Below, in pieces: positions 10,018 to 19,433 of a stretch of 64,000 nt of DNA (position 1 is its first letter; each line of letters opens with the position of its first letter). This DNA is from Gemmatimonadota bacterium (GTDB taxonomy: Bacteria; Gemmatimonadota; Gemmatimonadetes; Palauibacterales; Palauibacteraceae). The DNA lies in contig JAGWBR010000001.1 of the NCBI GenBank assembly GCA_021295785.1, forward strand, positions 96,552-160,551. Direction: 5' to 3'. The notes beneath the pieces were generated by a model that did no database searches, was not told where the DNA came from, and worked only from the letters and a program-made list of their open reading frames with translations. Position numbers and translations under genes: made by a program.

Positions 10018-10439
10018 TTTTTGCCCAAGTGCCTGTCGTAGGCCCCGGTGAGGTCGCTCGCCACTTCGTGCGCCTCGCGGCCCTCTATCTGATGCCGTTC
10101 AAGAATGAACTCCAGCTCCCCGTCATTTACCAGTGCAATCGCTGGCGAAGAAGGTCGAACTCCCGTGAAGTAGTCCCGGGCCCTGGCAGTGGCCTCGATG
10201 TCTTGGCCGGCGAAAACCGTGACCACCCGGTCCGGCTGCACCGGGTGTGACATTGCCATCCGCACCGCCGGGCGGGCGTTGCGGGCGGCACACCCGCAAA
10301 CCGAATTGACCACTACCACGGTACTGCCGCCGGCACCGAGCGCCTCGTCGACTGCCTGCACCGTGGTCAGTTCAGTGACTCCGGCCGCCCTCAGTTCATC
10401 GCGCATCGGCTGAACGAGTCTAGGATCGTATCTCATCAT
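10014..10439 (-). CDS. BrxA/BrxB-family bacilliredoxin
   Basis: A 141-residue thioredoxin-fold protein of the YphP/YqiW (bacilliredoxin) family, which removes bacillithiol or related low-molecular-weight thiols from mixed disulfides. The diagnostic CGC motif sits in NSVCGCAARNARP (Cys48 and Cys50), after a strand VVVVN. The start is ATG 10439 (or the adjacent ATG 10436), overlapping the end of folC by 20 bp. Its position between folC and hisS gives no specific partner. Confidence 0.88.
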   Translation of the reverse strand: MMRYDPRLVQPMRDELRAAGVTELTTVQAVDEALGAGGSTVVVVNSVCGCAARNARPAVRMAMSHPVQPDRVVTVFAGQDIEATARARDYFTGVRPSSPAIALVNDGELEFILERHQIEGREAHEVASDLTGAYDRHLGKN

Positions 10440-11778
10440 CGCTTCGTCTCATCCCAATGTTTGTTTCCTGAGTGTCGCTCGGACCCGGTGAATCAAGGAC
10501 CTCAAACGCCTCGCCGGCCGCGTGCGCTGACCCGGCAATGGCGGTTACCCCTTCCCGGGACCGAAGAGCAAGATATATCGCCTCGCCCATGCTACCCGCG
10601 ACTGTCCCGGTGGGTCCCCTGCCCGAGCCAGACCTCCGCCGGCGATTGAGCACTGCCAGTGCCGCGTCGGCGTCCCACTGACGCGAGAACGGAGCGCTGC
10701 ACAGCGGGGTCAAGATAATGCCATCCGCAACCTCTGCCACGAGCTCGAGCATCTCCGCCCAGCTCTTGTCGCCAAGAAACCCGACGATGAACGTCCAGGG
10801 GCGCGGCACTCCCGCCTCCCCCATGGTCCGCAGGAACGAGCGGAATGCCTGGGGATTGTGGGCGAGATCGACGATCCACCGGTGTCCCAAAGCGCTGAAT
10901 GAATCGAACCGCGCCGGCAGGCGTGCCTCGGCAATTCCCCTGACCACGGCAGCCTCGTCCGGGAACCGCTCGGCAGCCTCAAGAAGCATCAGCGCCACGG
11001 CGGCGTTGTCGGCCTGGTGCCGACCGTTCATTCCCGAAACCGGCGAGACCTCTCCGGCAGCGCCCGAGATGCCGGAGCGATATACGAAATGCGTACCCTC
11101 CGGGGTTACACGACAGTCGGTCACCCCGGCGTCGCTGCCCAACACCCGAACCGGGGCTCCGCGGGCCGCGGCTGTTGTCCGAATCACCGCTTCGGCGCTG
11201 CCGTCCATGCGCCCGATGCAAACCGGCCGGCCGGGCTTGATGATGCCGGCCTTTTCCGCGGCGATCTCGGCGATCGTATCTCCCAGCATCGCCATGTGAT
11301 CCAGCCCAATGGTGGTAATGGCCACACCCAGGGGATCGCGCACGGCGTTCGTCGCGTCCAACCGGCCACCGAGCCCCGTTTCCATCACTGCCGTGTCGGC
11401 GCCCGCGGCCTCGAACAGTGCAAATGCGAAAGCGGTGGCGATCTCAAACCAGGTGCACGGTTCCGACTCCGGCACCGAAAGCAGCCTGGCCGCGGTCGCC
11501 TCCATCAGTTCCCCGGGTGCCTCCTCACCGCAAACAAGAAACCGCTCGCGGATGCTGCGAACGTGCGGCGACGTGTAGAGCCCAGTCCGCGACCCCCCGT
11601 GGCGCAGGACCGATTCGAGAAAGGCGGCGGTGGATCCCTTCCCGTTGGTGCCGGCAAGGTGAAACACATCGAGGTTGGCATCCGGCCGCCCCAGCGCGTC
11701 GAGCAGGTCGTCGATCCGCTCCAGCCCCAGCTCGACTCCCGCGATGGGTCGCCCCCCAAACAGCTTTTCCAGATACAT
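10420..11778 (-). CDS. folC: Folylpolyglutamate synthase / dihydrofolate synthase
   Basis: A 452-residue Mur-ligase-family enzyme that adds L-glutamate to dihydropteroate and to tetrahydrofolates. The P-loop GTNGKGST lies at residues 43-50; ETGLGGRLDATN and the C-terminal domain LAHNPQAFRSFLRT follow, matching FolC. ATG 11778 is preferred over the adjacent TTG 11781. The last residues overlap brx. The ~36-bp spacer to accD holds no other gene. Confidence 0.93.
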   Translation of the reverse strand: MYLEKLFGGRPIAGVELGLERIDDLLDALGRPDANLDVFHLAGTNGKGSTAAFLESVLRHGGSRTGLYTSPHVRSIRERFLVCGEEAPGELMEATAARLLSVPESEPCTWFEIATAFAFALFEAAGADTAVMETGLGGRLDATNAVRDPLGVAITTIGLDHMAMLGDTIAEIAAEKAGIIKPGRPVCIGRMDGSAEAVIRTTAAARGAPVRVLGSDAGVTDCRVTPEGTHFVYRSGISGAAGEVSPVSGMNGRHQADNAAVALMLLEAAERFPDEAAVVRGIAEARLPARFDSFSALGHRWIVDLAHNPQAFRSFLRTMGEAGVPRPWTFIVGFLGDKSWAEMLELVAEVADGIILTPLCSAPFSRQWDADAALAVLNRRRRSGSGRGPTGTVAGSMGEAIYLALRSREGVTAIAGSAHAAGEAFEVLDSPGPSDTQETNIGMRRSDDEIRS

Positions 11779-11814
11779 CAACTGCGCTTTATCGTGAGCG
11801 GCAGAGGCGGTGAA

Positions 11815-12651
11815 TCAGCACATGTGGTCGAACAGGACCGAAAGGGCGCGTTTCAGCGCCCCTCTGGGGACTATCCTGTCGACCATCCCGCGTTCCTGCA
11901 GAAACTCTGAACGTTGGAAGCCGGCCGGGAGGTCCTGCCGGATGGTCTCCTTGATAACCCGAGGGCCGGCGAAACCGACCAGTGCCCCCGGCTCCGCCAG
12001 TATCACGTCGCCCAGCATGGCGTACGAAGCTGTCACTCCCCCGGTGGTGGGGTTGGTGAGGATGCTGATGTAGGGAAGCCCGGCCCGGCCCAGCTCCCGC
12101 AGCGCGGCCGCGGTCTTGGCCATCTGCATCAGCGAGAGAATGCCCTCCTGCATGCGGGCTCCACCCGAGGCGCTGACGATGATCAGGGGATCGCCACATT
12201 CCACCGCCCGCGAAACCAGGCGCTTGATCTTCTCGCCCACGACGGAGCCCATCGACCCGCCTATGAATGTGAAGTCCATGATGCCCAGGCACACGGAGCG
12301 ACCGTCCAGCAGGCCGCGACCAACCCGGATGCCGTCGTTCAGGCCGCCCTTCGCCATGGCCGTTTCGATTCGGCGCACATAGGTCTTGGAATCAATGAAC
12401 CCCAGTGGATCGGCCGAACGCATTCCATCGGCAATCAGTTCGGTCCATTTGCCTCCGTCCAGCAGAGTCCGTTCGTAGATCGCCACGGTCGCCCGGAAGT
12501 GGTGCCCACACCCCGGACACACGAGGTGGTTCTCCTCGACCCTGCCCCGGTAGAGAATCTCCCCGCAACCGCCGCATTTCTCCCATACCTCGGACGGGAT
12601 GTCGCGCCTCTGCGAGACCAGTTTTCTTTCGGGTTTCTTGAACCAGGGCAA
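11815..12651 (-). CDS. accD: Acetyl-CoA carboxylase carboxyltransferase subunit beta
   Basis: A 278-residue subunit of acetyl-CoA carboxylase (first step of fatty-acid synthesis). The N-terminal zinc ribbon uses Cys26, Cys29, Cys45 and Cys48. The crotonase-fold core shows GLNDGIRVG, FIGGSMGSVVGEK, SASGGARMQEG and TNPTTGGVTASYAMLGDV. The start is TTG 12651, supported by a GGAG Shine-Dalgarno six bases upstream. accA is not in the window. A TATATT box about 85 bp upstream may let accD and downstream genes be transcribed separately. Confidence 0.95.
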   Translation of the reverse strand: MPWFKKPERKLVSQRRDIPSEVWEKCGGCGEILYRGRVEENHLVCPGCGHHFRATVAIYERTLLDGGKWTELIADGMRSADPLGFIDSKTYVRRIETAMAKGGLNDGIRVGRGLLDGRSVCLGIMDFTFIGGSMGSVVGEKIKRLVSRAVECGDPLIIVSASGGARMQEGILSLMQMAKTAAALRELGRAGLPYISILTNPTTGGVTASYAMLGDVILAEPGALVGFAGPRVIKETIRQDLPAGFQRSEFLQERGMVDRIVPRGALKRALSVLFDHMC

Positions 12652-12736
12652 ACGGAACTCCGGGGCGTATCTCGTAACGGGCCAGGTGCCAGGACCAGTG
12701 ACGCCGGTCTTGTACGCCGGCTTGAAGGCGGGGCGG

Positions 12737-12742
12737 AATATA
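12737..12742 (-). promoter_or_regulatory. Possible -10 element upstream of accD
   Basis: In the 128-bp gap between the rodA stop and the accD start, the - strand reads TATATT, the same hexamer seen upstream of rpsO and of the SAM riboswitch. No convincing TTGACA-like -35 lies 16-18 bp before it, so this is only a weak promoter candidate. Confidence 0.25.
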
Positions 12743-12779
12743 CGGGGACGGCGCTGTGCGGGCGGGAGCCAGCCTCTCT

Positions 12780-14009
12780 CTAGGCTTCGGCCGCCGTACG
12801 CTGCGCGACTGCCAGAGCCGCAAATGTAAACAGCAGGAAACTCCCTCCATAGCTGACAAACGGAAGCGGGAGCCCCGTGACCGGAAAAAGGCCGATTGTC
12901 ATGCCGATGTTAACCACGGCGTGCGCTGTCAGGGCCGCAAGCAAGCAGAAAACCGCCACGCCGCCGAACGAGTCACCGGCAACCGCGGAAATCCGCAACA
13001 GCCTCCGCAGCAACAACCAGAAGAGGAACAGGAAGACCGCGACGCCCACAAACCCGAGTTCCTCCCCAACAACCGAGAAAACGAAATCGGTATGTCGCTC
13101 GGGCAGGAACGCCAGCCGTTTCTGGGGGCCGGCTGCATACCCCTGGCCAAACGCCCCGCCGCTTCCGATGGCCACCTGCGACTGAATGAGGTTCCATCCC
13201 GCCCCGCGGGGATCTCGCTGCGGGTCAAGAAACACGAGCAGCCTGTCCTGCTGGTACGGGCGCAGTGAATTCCACAGAGGAATGGTCGCCGCGCCCGTGG
13301 CCGCGTTCGCGATCAGCACGGCCACCCCTTCCGACAGAAACGGCCTCACCGGTCCCAGACGAAACGACAGGAGAACCACTCCAAACCAGATCCCCCAAAT
13401 CCACCAGGTGGCCCCGGCCACCAGGCCGACCATGGGGCTGCTGATCCACAGGATGTGCAGCGGGTGGGCGCCGGTCCAGTAGAGGGCCGCCAGCAGCAGC
13501 AGCGGGAATATCATGGCACTGCCGAGGTCGGGTTGCAGCAGCACCAGGACGGTGGGAATCCCCGCGGTCAGAGTTGGTTTGGCGTACCGCGACAGCCGCC
13601 GATCGCCGGCTCTTCGAGCTTCGCGCCGGGTCACCGTCTTTGCCAGCATCAAGACCGTGGCCATCTTCGCGAGCTCGGAAGGCTGGAACCGGCCGACGCC
13701 CAGTTCTATCCAGCTTCCGCCCGGCCCCACCCCGAACACAAGCACAAACACCAGCAGGAGCACTGAAATGGCGTAGAGCCAGGGAGCTACCCACTGCAGG
13801 AGCCCCAGCGACACCCGCCGAATCGCCAGGAACGCCCCGAGCGACAGCGCAAGCCAAATGGCTTGGCGTACCCAGTAACGGTCGGGGGTGGTGGGAATGT
13901 CCACCTGGCCCGCCGAATAGATCACGGCGATCCCAAGCAGGCTCAGGAGCAGCGCCACGCCGAGAGTCTGCCCCTCTCCGACCAGTTCAGACGTCCCGCG
14001 GGCGGTCAT
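12780..14009 (-). CDS. rodA: RodA, SEDS peptidoglycan glycosyltransferase
   Basis: A 409-residue polytopic membrane protein of the SEDS family, polymerising glycan strands from lipid II in the elongasome. Features seen: ~10 membrane spans, GPGGSWIELG, FQPSELAK, QPDLGSAMIF, and the C-terminal GLPLPFVSYGGSFLL motif. It starts at ATG 14009 in an ATGA overlap with its partner PBP2. The mreB-mreC-mreD-mrdA-rodA order is the canonical rod-shape operon. Confidence 0.95.
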   Translation of the reverse strand: MTARGTSELVGEGQTLGVALLLSLLGIAVIYSAGQVDIPTTPDRYWVRQAIWLALSLGAFLAIRRVSLGLLQWVAPWLYAISVLLLVFVLVFGVGPGGSWIELGVGRFQPSELAKMATVLMLAKTVTRREARRAGDRRLSRYAKPTLTAGIPTVLVLLQPDLGSAMIFPLLLLAALYWTGAHPLHILWISSPMVGLVAGATWWIWGIWFGVVLLSFRLGPVRPFLSEGVAVLIANAATGAATIPLWNSLRPYQQDRLLVFLDPQRDPRGAGWNLIQSQVAIGSGGAFGQGYAAGPQKRLAFLPERHTDFVFSVVGEELGFVGVAVFLFLFWLLLRRLLRISAVAGDSFGGVAVFCLLAALTAHAVVNIGMTIGLFPVTGLPLPFVSYGGSFLLFTFAALAVAQRTAAEA

Positions 14010-15796
14010 CGTGCGGCCATCTGCTCCATGGAAGTCAAGTATTCCTCAACGATCCGGGCAGCGAGCGGAACCGACAGGTGCGTCTCACCTTCGGGGTGTC
14101 CGTGTTCAACCAACGCCGCAACCACGATTTTCGGGTCGCGGGCGGGGGCGAACCCGACAAACCACGAATGGGGTTCGCCGGCGGGGTTCTGGGCTGTGCC
14201 CGTCTTCCCTGCCATCTCCCAGCGGTCCAGCCGATGCTCGTATGCCGTCCCGTCCGGATGGTTAACCGCGTCCACCAGAGCGCCGATCAAGGCTGCTCTT
14301 TGCTCGGGAATCAGCCCCAAATCCCTGCCCGACGTCCGGGGCGGGTCGCCTGCCCCGGCAAGACGAGTCAACCGGGGCTCGGGGGCCGGGCGGCCAGTGG
14401 CCAGCGAGGCGTAGAGCTGGGCCATGGACAGGACCGACTGGGTGTTCTCGCCCTGCCCGATCGACAGGTTCCACTCCGCGACCGTGGGGTTCCAGCCGCG
14501 TTCGCCGTACATCTGGTCAAACTCGGCCGTGGAGAGCGGAAAGTTGCCGGGCTGCTCAAAGGGCAAATCAACACCCGTAACCCCATTCAACGCGAGCCCC
14601 GCCGCCCCTTGAAGCAACGCCTCCAGCCCCAGCGCCTGGCCAAGTTGGTAGAAATAGACGTTGCAGGATTCGACCAGCGCGGAGACTAAGTTCATCCGCC
14701 CGTGGCCGGAGGAGTCCCAGCAACGGAAATACCGATTCCCCAGCGGCAAACCCCCGGCGCAGGCGTGATCAAACTCGGTCCCGGGATCCGCCGCGCCGGC
14801 TCTCATGGCGATCGCCGCCACTATTGGCTTGAACGTAGACCCCGGCGGGTATGCCCCGGCCACTACCCGGTCCAGCAACGGGCGCTGGGAATCCTGGAGC
14901 AGGCCGTCCCAAATGTCTTGCGGTACGCCTCCCACCATGAGGTTCGTGTCGAACGTGGGGCTGCTGTAAGAGACCAATACTTCGCCGGTGCGGGGATCCA
15001 GTCCGACCACGCCCCCCGCGTAATCTCGCGGAAAGGCCGAATGGGCCAGCTGCTGCAGGTCCATGTCAATTGAAAGATGAAGATCCTGACCCGGCATTGC
15101 CTCCACTGTCCCGGGCAACTCCCGAACAACTGCCCCGAGCGTATTCACTTCGACGTACCTGACACCGTCTCGCCCGACCAGACGGCGTTCGTAGCGGGCC
15201 TCCAACCCATTTCTGCCAAGCAACTGCCCCGGCACGTACCCGGCAAACGCCGGGTCGGCCAGTTCTTCTTCGGTGATTTCCCCCAGGTATCCCACCACGT
15301 GAGCCGCCGCCGCCCCCAGGGGATAGGTGCGCCGGTGCAGCAGGTCGACCCTCAAGTTCGGGAACCGGGGCCGCCGCTCCTCGATATGGGCCATCTGTTC
15401 GAACGTCGCTCCGGCAAGTACGACGATGACTTGGAATGGTCGGTCGGCCCTCTCCCGCACGAGCGCGGCGACCCGGGCCTCGGAAAGCCCCAGGGGTTCC
15501 CTGAGTTGGCCCAGCGCCTGGCTGAACTCCTGCAAGGGACCAGGTTGCGAGGAGATCACGTAGGTCGGGGTGTTATCCGCCATCACGCGGCCGTGCCGGT
15601 CCAGAAGCAGGCCCCGTGCCGCGGGAATCGCCACGGCCCGGACGCGGTTCTCCGACGCAAGTACGGAAAACTCGCCGGTCTCGCCGATCTGGATCGAAAA
15701 GAACGCGACGGTGAGTCCGCCGAAAAGGACGGCCAGCGCAACCTCGGCTCCCGTCAATCGCTGCGACCGCTCGCGTTCAGACATGCGCCCGTTCAC
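14006..15796 (-). CDS. mrdA: Penicillin-binding protein 2 (elongasome transpeptidase)
   Basis: A 596-residue class B PBP that cross-links peptidoglycan with RodA. An N-terminal membrane helix (about residues 17-36) is followed by a pedestal/dimerisation domain and the transpeptidase domain, with catalytic STFK (in GAYPPGSTFKPI), the second motif SCN, and AGKTGTAQ. GTG 15796 is preferred because it makes a GTGA overlap with the mreD stop; ATG 15784 is an alternative. The longer frame to 16003 lies inside mreD and is not used. Confidence 0.94.
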   Translation of the reverse strand: MNGRMSERERSQRLTGAEVALAVLFGGLTVAFFSIQIGETGEFSVLASENRVRAVAIPAARGLLLDRHGRVMADNTPTYVISSQPGPLQEFSQALGQLREPLGLSEARVAALVRERADRPFQVIVVLAGATFEQMAHIEERRPRFPNLRVDLLHRRTYPLGAAAAHVVGYLGEITEEELADPAFAGYVPGQLLGRNGLEARYERRLVGRDGVRYVEVNTLGAVVRELPGTVEAMPGQDLHLSIDMDLQQLAHSAFPRDYAGGVVGLDPRTGEVLVSYSSPTFDTNLMVGGVPQDIWDGLLQDSQRPLLDRVVAGAYPPGSTFKPIVAAIAMRAGAADPGTEFDHACAGGLPLGNRYFRCWDSSGHGRMNLVSALVESCNVYFYQLGQALGLEALLQGAAGLALNGVTGVDLPFEQPGNFPLSTAEFDQMYGERGWNPTVAEWNLSIGQGENTQSVLSMAQLYASLATGRPAPEPRLTRLAGAGDPPRTSGRDLGLIPEQRAALIGALVDAVNHPDGTAYEHRLDRWEMAGKTGTAQNPAGEPHSWFVGFAPARDPKIVVAALVEHGHPEGETHLSVPLAARIVEEYLTSMEQMAAR

Positions 15797-16254
15797 CGCG
15801 ACAACCACTTTCCCGCCAGGGCCAGCAGCCACACGGCAACGGCACTCAGCAAGCCGGACGACGGACCGTACAAGAAGGCCGCGTGCAGCGACAGGCTGTC
15901 GCCCGTGGCGAGGGCCTCGGCGAGGTGCACTACCCAGATTCCCGCTGCGACGAAGGCCATCAGGGAGGGTGTGGATTCGAAGTAGAACAACCTCTGGTAC
16001 CAACTGCCGCCAATTGCGGCCACACCCAGCACCGACATCGTCGGCGCAATTGCCGCGAGCGAGGCCGACGCCTCAAGAAGACCAACGCCGCACCCGGCTG
16101 CCCCCGCCACCCCGGGGGGGAGCCGTCGGGCCATCAACAGCAGTGCCGGGACGAGGAAATCGGGTCCCCACGGCGCGGACGCCCAGATCGGGTAGAAGAG
16201 ATAGTGCAGCAGGAACATGGACCCGATCACGGCCCACGTGGCCGACCGTTTCAC
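15793..16254 (-). CDS. mreD: Rod shape-determining protein MreD
   Basis: A 153-residue hydrophobic protein with about five membrane spans, between mreC and mrdA in the canonical place for MreD. Sequence conservation of MreD is low, so the call leans on hydropathy, length and synteny. It starts at GTG 16254 (GTGA overlap with the mreC stop) and ends in TGA overlapping the GTG of mrdA. Confidence 0.85.
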   Translation of the reverse strand: MKRSATWAVIGSMFLLHYLFYPIWASAPWGPDFLVPALLLMARRLPPGVAGAAGCGVGLLEASASLAAIAPTMSVLGVAAIGGSWYQRLFYFESTPSLMAFVAAGIWVVHLAEALATGDSLSLHAAFLYGPSSGLLSAVAVWLLALAGKWLSR

Positions 16255-17189
16255 GAGGAATCGCCCGGTGTCTGGCCGCCGGCCCCGGATTCGTCGCCGG
16301 CTCCAGTCGGGGGGCGCGGAGCCCAGATCATCGCAGTGTACGATTCTCCTGGCGACACAACCGGTTCCACCTGGTACAATCTCGCGGTGCCGAACGCCCC
16401 GTCAGCCGGCCCGGAGCGCACCCACCCGACCGGGACACCCCGGGGATAGACCCCCGAAACGCCAGTCGTCACAAGGAGAGCATCCTCCGGGACCGACTCG
16501 CCAAACGGTGCGGTCTCAAGCAAGAGGCGGTCCCGCTCGGGCCCCACATCCGACCGCACGATACCCACGAAACCGCCCGGGTCCGAGGCGACGCTCACAC
16601 GAAAATCCGGATGGCTCCAGTAGTCCCCCGTGATCCCGATGCCGCTGTTGGCGCGGGCTACGCCCAACACCCCATGGGCCGTAACCACGGCCGCCGGAAA
16701 CTCAATCACCTCCGCCGGCACACCGGTCATGGTGAACCGCCGGGCCCTGCCCAGCCTCGTCCGGCCCGGTCTGACGGCACCCACCAGGAACTCATCGGGG
16801 CTCATGGCCACTTGGCTCAGGGCGCCAGCGACGGGGTCAACAGCAACTGAGTCCCCGGCAACGGGGTCAGCCACTCGCAGGGCACCGGCCAATAAGCCTC
16901 CATCCGCGGCACGGACGGGTACACCCAACGAACGGGAAACTGCCAGCAAGCGGGCGAGAGAGTCTCGCTCTGCCCTGACTACCTGCACCGGTCGACCCAC
17001 GCGCCCGTCAACCGCCTGGTGCAGCTCAAGAAACGGCCGCAAAACAGTGGCCCGGACCGCGGCCGTGACAGCGTTGGAGGTTTCGGGCGACAGAGATGCG
17101 GCACCGACGCAGGCCAGAGCCAGACACGCCAATATCACGCCTTCGTTGCGACGCCCGTTTTGGCCGAACCGCGGCCGGAACCGGTTCAC
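16251..17189 (-). CDS. mreC: Rod shape-determining protein MreC
   Basis: A 312-residue elongasome scaffold. One N-terminal membrane segment (residues ~17-34) is followed by a helical stretch with RAERDSLARLLAVSRSLG (short coiled coil) and a beta-rich periplasmic domain (VVTAHGVLGVARANSGIG, LVTTGVSGVYPRGVPVGWV), typical of MreC, which binds PBP2 and MreD. The start GTG 17189 has a poor Shine-Dalgarno. The C-terminus is Gly/Pro/Asp rich. Confidence 0.92.
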   Translation of the reverse strand: MNRFRPRFGQNGRRNEGVILACLALACVGAASLSPETSNAVTAAVRATVLRPFLELHQAVDGRVGRPVQVVRAERDSLARLLAVSRSLGVPVRAADGGLLAGALRVADPVAGDSVAVDPVAGALSQVAMSPDEFLVGAVRPGRTRLGRARRFTMTGVPAEVIEFPAAVVTAHGVLGVARANSGIGITGDYWSHPDFRVSVASDPGGFVGIVRSDVGPERDRLLLETAPFGESVPEDALLVTTGVSGVYPRGVPVGWVRSGPADGAFGTARLYQVEPVVSPGESYTAMIWAPRPPTGAGDESGAGGQTPGDSS

Positions 17190-17213
17190 ACCGGGTATGC
17201 TGGCGCGGCCGGC

Positions 17214-18260
17214 CTACTCCCCAATGAGAGGACGGAACCGCTCAAGATCGGCGAGTATCAGCCCGCAGCCCCTTACCACTGAGGTCAGCGGATCCTCGTC
17301 AATGTGGATTTTCAGACCTGTGTCGGTGTGCAGCAGTTTGTCGATTCCCCTGATCATTGCCCCGCCGCCGGTCACGACGATGCCCCGGTCCACGATGTCC
17401 GACGCCAGCTCGGGCGGCGTGACCTCCAGAGCATGCCGGACGGCGTGCACGATGGCCCGCACCGGCTCGCCGATCGCTTCCCTGACCTCGGGAGACCCGA
17501 TCTTGACCACTCGGGGGATGCCCGACACCAGGTCGCGGCCCTTGACAATCATTTCGAGCTCTTCGTCGAGCTCGGCGGCCGACCCGATTTCGATCTTGAT
17601 GGCCTCGGCGGTCGGTTCGCCGATCAACAGGTTGTAGTTGCGCCGCATCATCTCGACTATTACCGAATCCAGACTGTCGCCGCCGACCCGAATCGAAGTG
17701 TCGGCTACCGAACCGGCGAGCGCGATAACGGCTATCTCCGTGGTGCCTCCCCCGATGTCGATAACCATGTTGCCGGAAGGTGTATCGACCGGAAGCCCCA
17801 CCCCCACTGCCGCGGCCATCGGTTCGGGGACCAGGCGCACCCCGGCCGCACCCGCGGCCTGCGCGCTGGACCTGACGGCACGGCGTTCCAGTTCGGTAAT
17901 CCCTGACGGAACACCAACTATGACCTGGGGTCGAATCTTGAGGAACCGGTTCGCCATGGCCTTGCGGAGGAAATGGCGGAGCATCAGCTCGGTCACGTCC
18001 ACGTCGGCAATAACCCCGTCGCGAAGCGGCCTGACTGCGGTAATGCGCTGCGGGGTGCGGCCCAGCATGCGTTTGGCATCGAGCCCGATGCTCTCGACCC
18101 GGCCGGATTCGTGTCCGACGGTAACGACGGAAGGCTCGTTCAGCACAATCCCCTGACCTTCGACGTAGACCAGTGTGTTGGCCGTGCCCAGGTCAACCGC
18201 AACTCTGCTCACCGGAAAGAACCTCTGCCGGAGCCCCATCAAGCCCTTCGGCGAACTCAC
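17214..18260 (-). CDS. mreB: Rod shape-determining protein MreB
   Basis: A 348-residue bacterial actin that forms membrane filaments guiding lateral wall synthesis. Nucleotide-binding motifs are clear: AVDLGTANTLVYVEGQGIV, VIDIGGGTTEIAVIAL, GGDSLD and IVVTGGGAMIRGID. It starts at GTG 18260 in a GTGA overlap with the ald stop; a Met (residue 8) is an alternative start. It heads the mreBCD-mrdA-rodA block. Confidence 0.96.
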   Translation of the reverse strand: MSSPKGLMGLRQRFFPVSRVAVDLGTANTLVYVEGQGIVLNEPSVVTVGHESGRVESIGLDAKRMLGRTPQRITAVRPLRDGVIADVDVTELMLRHFLRKAMANRFLKIRPQVIVGVPSGITELERRAVRSSAQAAGAAGVRLVPEPMAAAVGVGLPVDTPSGNMVIDIGGGTTEIAVIALAGSVADTSIRVGGDSLDSVIVEMMRRNYNLLIGEPTAEAIKIEIGSAAELDEELEMIVKGRDLVSGIPRVVKIGSPEVREAIGEPVRAIVHAVRHALEVTPPELASDIVDRGIVVTGGGAMIRGIDKLLHTDTGLKIHIDEDPLTSVVRGCGLILADLERFRPLIGE

Positions 18261-19372
18261 CCCAGTACCTCCTCCAGAGTGGTGCTCGGGAACCCGAACG
18301 CCTCGCCCACCGCGGCATATGTCAGCCTACCGCCCACTGCGTTCACTCCCAGCGCAAGGCACGGGTCCGCCTTGCAGGCGTCGGCCCAGCCCGTATCCGC
18401 CATTCGCAGGGCGTACGGCAGCGTGGCGTTGGTCAGCGCAAGGGTCGAAGTGCGCGGGACCGCACCAGGCATGTTTGAGACGCAGTAGTGCACCACGTCA
18501 TCCACCACGAACACAGGATCAGCATGGGTGGTCGGTCGCGCCGTCTCGACGCAACCGCCTTGGTCCACCGCCACGTCAACGATCACCGAACCCGGCTGCA
18601 TCTTCTTGATGTCCTCGGCCCGGAGCAGGACCGGGGCCTTGCCCCCCGTTACCAGCACTGCCCCGATTAGCAGGTCGGCTTTCGACGCCGCGTCCACCAC
18701 CGACGCGTGGTTGGAGAACACGGTTGTGACGTTGGCGGGCATTATCTCTTCGAGGTACCGCATGCGGGGGAGGCTCACGTCCATGATGATGACGCGCGCC
18801 CCCAGCCCTGAGGCCATGAAAGCGGCGTTCGTCCCCACTACCCCCCCTCCGAGGATAACCACCAACCCCGGTTCGACCCCGGGGACGCCGCCCAACAGGA
18901 CTCCCGCGCCGCCGGCGACCTTGCTCAGGAACCGGGCACCCTCCTGCACCGCCATCCGTCCGGCCACCTCCGACATGGGGGTCAGCAGGGGAAGTTCGCC
19001 GCTGGGAAGCTCGACCGTCTCGTAGGCAATGGCCGTGCACCCCGAGTCGAGCGTGGCCCTGGTGAGGGTTTCGTCGGCAGCGAAATGGAAATACGTGAAG
19101 ACGGTCTGGCCGCCGCGCATCCGCCCATACTCGATTGGAACCGGCTCCTTGACCTTCAGGATCAGGTCGGCGGCCTCCCACACCTCGTCTGCCCCAGGCA
19201 GGATGCTGGCGCCGGCAGCCCGGTAATCCTCGTCGCCGAACCCGCTGCCGCTGCCCGCGCCTTGTTCCACCATCACCTGGTGGCCTTTGGAGACAAAGTC
19301 CTCGGCGCCGGCGGGCACCAGAGCAACGCGGTTCTCTTCCGGTTTCAGCTCACTCGGTACGCCAACGATCAC
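18257..19372 (-). CDS. ald: Alanine dehydrogenase
   Basis: A 371-residue NAD-dependent enzyme interconverting L-alanine and pyruvate plus ammonia. The N-terminal substrate domain (VGVPSELKPEENRVALVPAG) and the Rossmann segment (GLVVILGGGVVGTNAAFMASGLGARV) match family length exactly. GTG 19372 is the start. Translational coupling to mreB suggests a supply of alanine for wall synthesis (inference). Confidence 0.95.
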   Translation of the reverse strand: MIVGVPSELKPEENRVALVPAGAEDFVSKGHQVMVEQGAGSGSGFGDEDYRAAGASILPGADEVWEAADLILKVKEPVPIEYGRMRGGQTVFTYFHFAADETLTRATLDSGCTAIAYETVELPSGELPLLTPMSEVAGRMAVQEGARFLSKVAGGAGVLLGGVPGVEPGLVVILGGGVVGTNAAFMASGLGARVIIMDVSLPRMRYLEEIMPANVTTVFSNHASVVDAASKADLLIGAVLVTGGKAPVLLRAEDIKKMQPGSVIVDVAVDQGGCVETARPTTHADPVFVVDDVVHYCVSNMPGAVPRTSTLALTNATLPYALRMADTGWADACKADPCLALGVNAVGGRLTYAAVGEAFGFPSTTLEEVLG

Positions 19373-19433
19373 TGTTGGATCCCCACCCGTGGCCTCCTGG
19401 TCTGTCCTGCCGGGGGCCTGTCAGCCCCGGGTT

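Noticed and set aside
19410..19430. CCGGGG/CCCCGG hairpin between pnp and ald
   Set aside because: Only 6 bp with a 9-base loop and no T-run on either strand, so not credible as a terminator.
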